From a virus: a DNA stretch of 27,226 nt. The position numbers were made by a program, and so were the translations under genes. Below the pieces are notes generated by a model. That model made no database searches, was not told the DNA's origin, and saw only the letters and a list, made by a program, of their open reading frames with translations. This document shows, in pieces, positions 1 through 5,908 of the stretch. Every line of letters begins with the position of its first letter. Position 1 is the first letter of the stretch. The DNA lies in IMG/VR virus record IMGVR_UViG_3300021964_007824, positions 1-27,226 of that record, one strand, 5' to 3'.

Positions 1-2
1 AT

Positions 3-1643
3 AATATAATAGGCTATGACATACCTATGATACAAAAGATAACTGGCATTGATCTGTTCAGTAAGAAATTACACGATACATGGATCATGAGTCAGACTCT
101 TAACTATAATAGAGGTCATAAGCATGGGCTAGGTAGCTGGGGAGATCAACTCGGCTATGCTAAGTTTGAGTTCGATGATTGGACTACCTACACTCAAGGC
201 ATGATGAAGTACTGTACAAGAGATGTATCGCTTAATACTAGAGTGTATGAGATACTTCTTAAGGAACTACAAGATCAATCTACTACTAAGCCATTGATAA
301 CTAAGGGTCTTCGTGCAGAGCATGATGCCGCAGTGTTTGAGGCTAAAGTACGTATGAAGGGTTGGTTGTTCGATGTGAATGGAGCTAATAAACTTCATAA
401 GCAAATGACAGACGAACTCAATGCTATCGAAGATAGGATACACCCTAATCTACCTGAGATGACCATATGGATTGATAAAGCTCCTAAGAAAGCTAAGTAC
501 ACTAAGAAAGGGGCATTCACAGCAGTCACTAGAAGACTACTCACCGAGTATCTTGATGGCAATGAGCCTGATGAGATGGAGTGGAATCCTGAACAAGAGT
601 TTCAACGTAGTTATAAGACACAGGTCACACTAAAGAACATGGAAGAGATAAAAGAATATCTCTATACCATTGGATGGAAGCCTGATGACTGGAACTATAA
701 GAAAGTCGGTTATGAATTCCATAAGACAAGTCCAAAGTTAACCTCTACTAGCTTAGCATTGTTAGGTGACATAGGTAAGGACATAGATAGGTACTATACT
801 ACTAGGTCTAGGAAGTCTATATTAGAAGGCTGGCTAGAAGCAGTCAAAGATAATAGACTTCATGGTAAGATGTGGGTCATAGGAACACCTACATTCAGAG
901 CTAGACATGAGATAATAACTAACTTACCTAGTGTAGAAGCTGCATGGGGTAAAGAGATGAGGTCATTGTTTATCTGTGAGGAAGGCTATCGAGTGGTTGG
1001 AGCTGACTCAGCTGGTAATCAGATGAGAGCCTTGTGTCACTACATAGGTGATGATAAGTTTACAGAGGAGGTTACTAGTGGAGATATACATTCTTATAAT
1101 GCTAATATTCTTGGAAGCTCTCGTGGTGATGCTAAGAGGTGGCTGTATGCCTATCTCTTTGGTGGCGGAGGTAAGAAGCTTGGTACGATACTTACAGGTA
1201 AACCAGATGATAAAGCTGGCAATGCAAGTAAAGCAAAGTATCAATCAGCGATTCCTGGACTTGGAAAGATCAAGGCAAAACTTGATACCATATTTCAGAA
1301 AACAAAGAATGGATATGGACATGCTTTTGTACCTGCTCTTGATGGGAGGCGTGTATACGTTAACAGTGCACACCAATCTTTAAACTACTTACTACAATCA
1401 GCTGAAGCTATCACATGTAAGGCTGCAGTAGGTTATGCCATGAATAAGATAGCTGAGGAAAAGCTAGATGCCTATCCAGTTATATTCTATCATGATGAGA
1501 TGGCATGGATTGCTAAAGAGACTGATGCAGAACGAGTCAAAGAGATTTGTATTGAGTCATTCAAAGAAGCACCTAAACAATTCAATGTAACTTGTATGGA
1601 TGGCGATGGTGTCATTGGTCATTGTTACGCAGATGTTCATTAG
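3..1643 (+). CDS. DNA polymerase, family A (T7 gp5-like), 5' partial
   Basis: Replicative phage DNA polymerase. The frame is open to the left edge from the codon at 3, so the gene begins outside the window and the ATG at 27 is internal: the residues before it (NIIGYDIP) match the exonuclease region of T7-like polymerases. What remains is the end of the 3'-5' exonuclease domain, with the Exo III Tyr...Asp in YCTRDVSLN, followed by the whole polymerase domain. Motif A is GADSAGNQMRAL, motif B is RGDAKRWLYAYLFGGG and motif C is YHDEMAW. The motif B tyrosine (codon 1146-1148) is the equivalent of T7 Tyr526 / E. coli Pol I Phe762. The cysteine-rich DnaJ-like insertion described for SAR116 phage HMO-2011 polymerase is not visible here. 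The gene heads the replication cluster and is followed 12 nt later by a small gene with a strong Shine-Dalgarno sequence. Family assignment is secure. Confidence 0.96.
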   Translation, partial: NIIGYDIPMIQKITGIDLFSKKLHDTWIMSQTLNYNRGHKHGLGSWGDQLGYAKFEFDDWTTYTQGMMKYCTRDVSLNTRVYEILLKELQDQSTTKPLITKGLRAEHDAAVFEAKVRMKGWLFDVNGANKLHKQMTDELNAIEDRIHPNLPEMTIWIDKAPKKAKYTKKGAFTAVTRRLLTEYLDGNEPDEMEWNPEQEFQRSYKTQVTLKNMEEIKEYLYTIGWKPDDWNYKKVGYEFHKTSPKLTSTSLALLGDIGKDIDRYYTTRSRKSILEGWLEAVKDNRLHGKMWVIGTPTFRARHEIITNLPSVEAAWGKEMRSLFICEEGYRVVGADSAGNQMRALCHYIGDDKFTEEVTSGDIHSYNANILGSSRGDAKRWLYAYLFGGGGKKLGTILTGKPDDKAGNASKAKYQSAIPGLGKIKAKLDTIFQKTKNGYGHAFVPALDGRRVYVNSAHQSLNYLLQSAEAITCKAAVGYAMNKIAEEKLDAYPVIFYHDEMAWIAKETDAERVKEICIESFKEAPKQFNVTCMDGDGVIGHCYADVH

Positions 1644-1655
1644 AAAGGAAATACT

Positions 1656-1874
1656 ATGGGACAAATGAAAAGACTAGCTATGATTAACGAAGAAAGCTTT
1701 TGGGAGATAGCTCAGGAGTATTTGTATATAGCAGAAACTTGGGCTGAGTACAGAGATCATATGAGAAATCAAAAGGACTTAGTTGTTCATCTTGATTATA
1801 ATCAAGTAGAAGATGAACTTAAAGATAGCTGGAATGACTATCAACAAGGCTATGCAGAGGAGAATTATGAATGA
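1656..1874 (+). CDS. Small hypothetical protein (72 aa)
   Basis: No recognised family. It encodes 72 residues, acidic, rich in Glu, Tyr and Trp and probably mostly helical (for example EESFWEIAQEYLYIAETWAE), with no Cys cluster, signal peptide or membrane segment. The start at 1656 is preceded by GAAAGGAAAT, the same Shine-Dalgarno block used by several genes in this cluster. Its end overlaps the start of the exonuclease gene by 4 nt (ATGA), so the two are very likely translationally coupled. The position between polymerase and exonuclease suggests a replication accessory role, which is inference only. Confidence 0.75.
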   Translation: MGQMKRLAMINEESFWEIAQEYLYIAETWAEYRDHMRNQKDLVVHLDYNQVEDELKDSWNDYQQGYAEENYE

Positions 1875-2557
1875 TAGCAGTAGTTGATGCAGACAGTTGT
1901 ATCTATCAAGCCGCTTGGCAGATGGAGACTGTAGAGAATGCTTTAGATAATTACAAGTATCTCTTAGATAAGAACTGGGTTGGTCCTGTATGGGCTGATG
2001 AAGTGATAGTATATTGTGGTGGTAAAGATAACTTTAGATATAAGCTATGTCCACAATATAAAGCCAACAGAAAAGAACCACCTAAAGATGCACAACTCTT
2101 TAGACCATTGATGGATCTTATTGTTGAAAAAGAGCTTGCTATACCTGCACATGGTATGGAAGCAGATGATATGGTACGCATTAAATCAATAGAACTCCTT
2201 GAAAAGAAAGAGGATTTCTGTGTAGTACACATTGATAAAGACCTTGACTGCATTGTGGGTGACCACTATAATCCTCGTCGAGAACAATTCTATAAGATAG
2301 ATGAGGACAGTGCTGATTTACATTACTGGTTACAGATGCTTAAGGGTGATCCAACAGATAATCTTCCTGGACTACCTAAAGTAGGACCAAAGATTGCTGA
2401 GAAGATGCTCAAGGGAGTACCAATGAATAGACGTAAGGCTAGAGTCCTAGCAGCTTATCGAGCTAAGTTCGGTATAGTAAACTGGAAAGAGAAACTGATG
2501 GAGACAGCTAATGGTATACATATACTGAGAACTCCAGATGATTTCTTTAAGATATAG
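1871..2557 (+). CDS. 5'-3' exonuclease (T7 gp6 / FEN-like)
   Basis: Flap/5'-3' exonuclease of the FEN/PIN superfamily, expected to degrade host DNA and remove RNA primers, as T7 gp6 does. Metal-binding acidic residues occur in the family order: D6 and D8 (VVDADS), E97/D99/D100 (GMEADD), D122/D124/D126 (HIDKDLD) and D160/D163 (GDPTDNLPG). The helix-hairpin-helix segment that grips DNA follows at about 164-180 (NLPGLPKVGPKIAEKML). A basic stretch (YKANRKEPP, about 63-71) lies where the helical arch is expected. At 228 aa it is compact compared with T7 gp6 (about 300 aa). It starts within the ATGA overlap with the preceding small gene and lies directly downstream of the polymerase, as in T7 (gp5 then gp6). 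Confidence 0.93.
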   Translation: MIAVVDADSCIYQAAWQMETVENALDNYKYLLDKNWVGPVWADEVIVYCGGKDNFRYKLCPQYKANRKEPPKDAQLFRPLMDLIVEKELAIPAHGMEADDMVRIKSIELLEKKEDFCVVHIDKDLDCIVGDHYNPRREQFYKIDEDSADLHYWLQMLKGDPTDNLPGLPKVGPKIAEKMLKGVPMNRRKARVLAAYRAKFGIVNWKEKLMETANGIHILRTPDDFFKI

Positions 2558-2569
2558 AAAGGAAATGTT

Positions 2570-3250
2570 ATGTCTAATATAACAGACCACCAAAGATACG
2601 AAGACGTAATCATTACAGAGGTAACTAAAGTAGATAGTAAAGGTTGGGTTGGGATAAAGACAGAAGAACATGGTGAGATAAGGTGTAAGTCTAACTTAAG
2701 GACTAAGCTAGGTCTCAAGAAGAAATGGGAGGGTGACCTGACTGTATGGGTCAATCCCAGTAATAGCACTGTGTGTGTAGCCTTTGATCAGAAAGCTTGG
2801 AAGGCTACTGGTGATGACTCAAAACCTAATGGTCAATGGGAAGTCACATTCAATAATAATCCATATGAAGCAGAAGGCTTTGTATATCTTATCATTGAAA
2901 AGAGTACAGGAAAGAAATACATAGGTAAGAAGTCTTATTGGAACTATAGTAAAGGTAAACGAGTAAGACAATCTAATTGGAAGACCTATGCTTCTTCTAG
3001 CTCAGAGATATCTGTTAAGGTAGCTGATAATAAAGATGATTATGAATTCATTATGTTAGCAGAAGCACCAGATAAATCTGCTTTAAATTATTTAGAAATA
3101 AAATCACAGATTGAGTATGAAGTTCTCACTTCGATAGATAAGAACGGAGAGAAAGTCTTTTATAATAAGACACTTGGTAGTGAGAAATGGATGTTAACTA
3201 AATCATTTATAGAGGAATACAATGAACGCAACACAACAAAAGCGTCCTGA
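2570..3250 (+). CDS. Putative GIY-YIG-type endonuclease
   Basis: A 226-aa protein with two parts. Residues about 10-75 look beta-rich and may be an OB-like nucleic-acid-binding part (unproven). Residues about 103-205 resemble phage GIY-YIG endonucleases: FVYLI (104-108, in place of GIY), KYIGKK (116-121), a basic/aromatic stretch, SNWKTYASSSSEI (135-147), and a later helix with a glutamate (NYLEIKSQIEYEVL) where the catalytic Glu is expected. Its place between the 5'-3' exonuclease and the primase-helicase suggests a job in host-DNA breakdown or recombination, possibly in place of T7 gp3; a homing endonuclease is the alternative. The start has a GAAAGGAAAT Shine-Dalgarno sequence 3 nt upstream of ATG. 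The 3' end overlaps a short basic ORF. Confidence 0.72.
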   Translation: MSNITDHQRYEDVIITEVTKVDSKGWVGIKTEEHGEIRCKSNLRTKLGLKKKWEGDLTVWVNPSNSTVCVAFDQKAWKATGDDSKPNGQWEVTFNNNPYEAEGFVYLIIEKSTGKKYIGKKSYWNYSKGKRVRQSNWKTYASSSSEISVKVADNKDDYEFIMLAEAPDKSALNYLEIKSQIEYEVLTSIDKNGEKVFYNKTLGSEKWMLTKSFIEEYNERNTTKAS

Positions 3251-3371
3251 GAAAGCTTGGGATGAATTATTTGGTAACAAAAGAGGAGAGCGTAACTCAC
3301 GCTCACAAAGAGCAAGACGTAAACGAAAGGAAAACCGTTATGCTAAAGAGAAAAGAATATTCGGAAAGTAA
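3222..3371 (+). CDS. Tiny highly basic ORF (49 aa) overlapping two genes
   Basis: A 49-residue reading frame with about 18 Lys/Arg, dense in its second half (RNSRSQRARRKRKENR). The ATG is preceded by AGAGGAAT at a normal distance. It overlaps the last 29 nt of the endonuclease gene and the first 32 nt of the primase-helicase gene (from its preferred start at 3340), so it fills what would otherwise be an 89-nt gap. Charge suggests binding to DNA or RNA; no family is recognised. It could be a genuine small gene that couples translation through the overlap, or a chance frame. The good ribosome binding site and the absence of any other use for the gap favour a real gene. Confidence 0.5.
   Translation: MNATQQKRPEKAWDELFGNKRGERNSRSQRARRKRKENRYAKEKRIFGK
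3325..3342 (+). promoter_or_regulatory. Ribosome binding site fixing the primase-helicase start at 3340
   Basis: GAAAGGAAAA lies 5 nt before the ATG at 3340, a copy of the block found before the genes at 1656 and 2570. An in-frame ATG at 3262 has only a weak match upstream (GAGAAAG), and the 26 extra residues it would add do not resemble the gp4 N-terminus. The start at 3340 is therefore preferred. Confidence 0.75.
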
Positions 3372-5001
3372 AGAGATAGGTAAAACTAATTGTGAAGACT
3401 GTGGTAGCTCAGATGGATTCGCTTTATACGATGACAATCACGGTTATTGCTTTGTATGTGGAGTTCATATACAAGATGTAGGACAACGAAAGGAAATTAA
3501 TATGACCAATATGTCTAATGTTGTAATAGATATGGAGAAGTTTAAAGAGACTCTTGGAGACCATAGGGGTTGTCAAGAGAGAGGTATCACTAAAGCAATA
3601 GCAGAACACTTCGATGTTCGTGTTATGTATAATGATAAAAGAGAAATAGAGGCATACTGTTATCCTTACTATAACTCTAGTAATACACTAGCTGCTTATA
3701 AGATAAGGACTATGCCTAAACAATTTAAGACAGTAGGAGAATTTAAAGATGTCCAGCCGTTTGGTAGTCAAGCTTTTGGAAATGGAGGTAAACGCCTTGT
3801 CATCACAGAAGGAGAGTTCGATGCGATGGCGGTTGCACAAGCTTCCCTCAACAAATACAAGAAGATCTATCCAGTTATTAGTGTGGCTTCGTCAACTAAT
3901 CTCAAGAGTTTACTCCTCAATCGTACATGGATTAGATCGTTTGAAGAAGTAGTTTTATTCTTCGATAGTGATGATGCAGGTAATAAGGCTATAAGAGAAG
4001 CCGCTAATATAATTGGTATAGATAAGGTTAAGGTAGCTAGTAGCACTGCTAAAGATCCTTGTGAACTATTCAATCAAGGTGGTTACATGAGAGTCATGGA
4101 AGCTATATGGGATGCACAACCCTATAGTCCAGCTGGGATTGTTATGGGTCATGAGGCTGTATGGGAGCAATACCTTGAGAGACAATCAAGAGAAAGTATA
4201 CCATATCCTGATTGCCTTAGAGGTATCAATGATAAGACTAAGGGTATGAGGTTTGGTGAGATAACTTTGTTCACCAGTGGTACTGGTAGTGGTAAAAGTA
4301 CTGTCATTAAAGAGATAGTGCTGGACTTGCTTGCTAAAACTGAAGATAAAATAGGTATGATATCACTTGAAGAATCTGTTGGTGATACTGCTGAGAAGTT
4401 TATTCAGATGCAGTTGAGACAGAACCTACAAGAGTATGATGTATCACTTGAAGAACAAGAACAAGCATCTAAAGAAGTCTTTGGTACTGATAGGCTAGTA
4501 CTATTAGATCATCAAGGCTCTGTAGGCGATGAGTCATTGATAGATAAGATAGAGTACATGGCTCTGATGGGCTGTAAGTATCTTATACTCGACCATATAA
4601 CTATAGCAGTATCTGAGGGTGCTGAAGGTTATAGTGGTAATGAAGCCATAGATAAGGTTATGTCAGACCTCTTGAAGATAACTAAGAAGCATAATATATG
4701 GCTAGGCATTATCAGTCATCTGCGTAAGGGGCTAGTGGGTAGTAAGAACTTTGAAGAAGGTAAACTACCTAGTCTAGATGATATCAAAGGCTCAGGCTCT
4801 ATTAAGCAGATATCATTCGATATAATAGGTTTTAGTCGTAACATGACTGATGAGAATGAAGATGTACGTAATACAATTAACTTCACTGTTCTTAAGTCTA
4901 GGTTTACAGGTAAGACTGGTCCAGCTGGTGCAGCTAAGTATCATCATAATACATCTCGTCTCACATGGACAGATGGTTTAGACTTTGAGGTATTAGACTA
5001 A
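3340..5001 (+). CDS. Primase-helicase (T7 gp4-like)
   Basis: Bifunctional replication protein: makes RNA primers and unwinds DNA at the fork as a ring hexamer. It encodes 553 aa from the ATG at 3340 (T7 gp4 is 566). The zinc-binding domain has Cys18, Cys21, Cys37 and Cys40, including NCEDCGSSDG, nearly identical to T7. The TOPRIM primase core shows ITEGEFD (E157) and LFFDSDDAG (D209, D211). The helicase has Walker A SGTGSGKST (313-321), ISLEES (341-346), Walker B YLILDHI (D418), the SH-loop residue H460, and a late KSRFTGKTG motif. The family's acidic C-terminal tail is short here (LDFEVLD). A second ribosome binding site and ATG at 3502 (residue 55) would give a shorter form lacking the zinc finger, as in T7 gp4B. 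The stop overlaps the next ATG (TAATG). Confidence 0.96.
   Translation: MLKRKEYSESKEIGKTNCEDCGSSDGFALYDDNHGYCFVCGVHIQDVGQRKEINMTNMSNVVIDMEKFKETLGDHRGCQERGITKAIAEHFDVRVMYNDKREIEAYCYPYYNSSNTLAAYKIRTMPKQFKTVGEFKDVQPFGSQAFGNGGKRLVITEGEFDAMAVAQASLNKYKKIYPVISVASSTNLKSLLLNRTWIRSFEEVVLFFDSDDAGNKAIREAANIIGIDKVKVASSTAKDPCELFNQGGYMRVMEAIWDAQPYSPAGIVMGHEAVWEQYLERQSRESIPYPDCLRGINDKTKGMRFGEITLFTSGTGSGKSTVIKEIVLDLLAKTEDKIGMISLEESVGDTAEKFIQMQLRQNLQEYDVSLEEQEQASKEVFGTDRLVLLDHQGSVGDESLIDKIEYMALMGCKYLILDHITIAVSEGAEGYSGNEAIDKVMSDLLKITKKHNIWLGIISHLRKGLVGSKNFEEGKLPSLDDIKGSGSIKQISFDIIGFSRNMTDENEDVRNTINFTVLKSRFTGKTGPAGAAKYHHNTSRLTWTDGLDFEVLD
3488..3504 (+). promoter_or_regulatory. Internal ribosome binding site and second start of the primase-helicase gene
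   Basis: GAAAGGAAAT at 3488-3497 is identical to the blocks before the genes at 1656 and 2570, and is followed 4 nt later by an in-frame ATG at 3502. The product would be about 499 aa and would lack the four-cysteine zinc finger, leaving TOPRIM and helicase. T7 gene 4 has the same design: gp4B starts at Met64, just after the zinc finger, with a similar first sequence (MTYNV in T7, MTNMS here). Confidence 0.7.
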
Positions 5002-5180
5002 TGACTGAAGAGTATATGAGGAAGTGTCAAGAAGTAGAGTTGCTTGGTAAGCATATAGAGAGTCTTACTAAGGAGCGTAATATGTATCGTACACAAGCTA
5101 TGATGCGAATGAATAGAATAAAGGAATTAGAAGACAATGAACGTAAGATACTCAAGGAATCACTCGATCAAGGCTCATGA
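5001..5180 (+). CDS. Small hypothetical protein (59 aa), likely helical
   Basis: The ATG overlaps the primase-helicase stop (TAATG), a common arrangement in this genome and a strong argument for translation by coupling. The 59-aa product is highly charged, Met-rich (7 Met) and probably one long alpha-helix or coiled coil (KELEDNERKILKESLDQ near the end). No family recognised; no membrane segment or metal motif. Confidence 0.65.
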   Translation: MTEEYMRKCQEVELLGKHIESLTKERNMYRTQAMMRMNRIKELEDNERKILKESLDQGS

Positions 5181-5313
5181 AGATGCTGAACAGATAATCA
5201 ATCAGCTCAGAGCTAATAAGGTAGTGAGACACCTTGTTGAGTGGACAGTGAGTGAATGTAAAAATTTTATAGTGGTGAAACTCAATGAAGAAAATAAAGA
5301 GACAACTTATTAA
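5137..5313 (+). CDS. Small hypothetical ORF (58 aa)
   Basis: Opens inside the end of the preceding small gene (44-nt overlap) in another frame. The product has a likely helical middle (AHEDAEQIINQLRANK) followed by a more hydrophobic, strand-like part (KNFIVVKLNEE). The Shine-Dalgarno candidate AAGGA is about 11 nt from the ATG, longer than ideal. It accounts for the otherwise gene-free DNA between 5180 and 5285. No family recognised; it may be a chance frame. Confidence 0.4.
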   Translation: MNVRYSRNHSIKAHEDAEQIINQLRANKVVRHLVEWTVSECKNFIVVKLNEENKETTY

Positions 5314-5410
5314 GATACAAAATAACATGGCTAAAGGTGGAGGTAGAATACCCTCCATAGCTGAAGCCTTAATCATGCTAAGAAAGGCACAAGGAAATGA
5401 CAAAGGATAA
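5285..5410 (+). CDS. Small basic hypothetical ORF (41 aa)
   Basis: Encodes 41 residues with a Lys-rich N-terminus (MKKIKRQLIKIQ), a Gly-rich turn (KGGGRIP) and a short helix (SIAEALIMLRKAQ). It overlaps the previous small ORF by 29 nt and the dCMP deaminase gene by 14 nt. The upstream signal is modest (GGTGA about 7 nt before the ATG). The chain of overlaps through to the deaminase favours a real gene, but no family is recognised. Confidence 0.42.
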   Translation: MKKIKRQLIKIQNNMAKGGGRIPSIAEALIMLRKAQGNDKG

Positions 5411-5867
5411 TGTTAGAGATAAAGTTAAAGCTGAATCAAATAAGATTAAGATTGAAAAGTATGATCACTTATATATGGACATTGCTAGACGAGTCGCTGA
5501 GATGTCCTATGATACAGACACTCAAGTGGGAGCAGTCATTGTTAAAGATGGGAATATTATTTCAATGGGTTGGAACGGTACTCCTTCAGGGTTTCCTAAT
5601 AATTGTAAGGATACTACAACTGGGAATACACTTCCTATTGTTATACATGCTGAAGCTAATGCTATATGTAAGCTGGCTCGTTCTAGCACGGATGGACAAG
5701 GTGCTACCCTCTACACTACGCTTTCTCCTTGTACGGAATGTACTAAACTTATCCTCCAATCTGGTATTGATAATGTCGTGGTTGGACAAGCATATGAGAA
5801 GGATATGGTGGGGTATACAATCTTAAACAACAGAAAAATGGTAAAAGTACTTGCCAAGAAGAAGTAA
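5397..5867 (+). CDS. dCMP deaminase
   Basis: Zinc-dependent deoxycytidylate deaminase converting dCMP to dUMP, the substrate for dTMP synthesis, useful for replicating AT-rich phage DNA. The 156-aa product carries the family signature: HAE at 84-86 (zinc His plus proton-shuttling Glu) and PCTEC at 111-115 (two zinc Cys). GWNGTPSGFPNNC (58-70) is the expected upstream substrate-binding loop of the T4 dCMP deaminase type. The first about 24 residues are charged and variable, so an internal start cannot be excluded. The ATG at 5397 has AAAGG about 9 nt upstream and overlaps the preceding mini-gene. No thymidylate synthase is seen in this window. Confidence 0.94.
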   Translation: MTKDNVRDKVKAESNKIKIEKYDHLYMDIARRVAEMSYDTDTQVGAVIVKDGNIISMGWNGTPSGFPNNCKDTTTGNTLPIVIHAEANAICKLARSSTDGQGATLYTTLSPCTECTKLILQSGIDNVVVGQAYEKDMVGYTILNNRKMVKVLAKKK

Positions 5868-5879
5868 ACATGTTATAAT
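5851..5879 (+). promoter_or_regulatory. Host sigma70-type promoter before the RNA polymerase gene
   Basis: TTGCCA (-35, five of six consensus bases) at 5851-5856 and a perfect TATAAT (-10) at 5874-5879 are separated by exactly 17 nt. The predicted start is near 5886, giving a leader of about 20 nt before the RNA polymerase ATG at 5909. The -35 lies within the last codons of the dCMP deaminase. It would let host RNA polymerase transcribe the phage RNA polymerase independently of the upstream operon. Confidence 0.7.
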
Positions 5880-5908
5880 ACAAGTCCAGAAAAGAAAGAG
5901 AGAACTAT

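Noticed and set aside
1048-1383. 111-aa frame inside the DNA polymerase gene
   Set aside because: Overlaps motifs A and B of the polymerase in another frame; composition (Leu/Arg/Met) is typical of a shadow frame.
27-1643. DNA polymerase beginning at the ATG at 27
   Set aside because: The codons before it continue the exonuclease domain (NIIGYDIP) and there is no ribosome binding site; the true start lies outside the window.
3-1643. DnaJ-type zinc insertion in the DNA polymerase, as in HMO-2011
   Set aside because: No CxxCxGxG repeats occur in the visible part, so this cannot be used to assign the phage to that group.
3262-3339. Longer primase-helicase start at 3262
   Set aside because: Weak ribosome binding site, and the added 26 residues lie in the region used by another frame; the ATG at 3340 has the standard signal and gives a gp4-like N-terminus.
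5868-5908. N4-type hairpin promoter for the virion polymerase before the RNA polymerase gene
   Set aside because: No short stem with a 3-nt loop is present; the region is better explained by the sigma70-type -10/-35.
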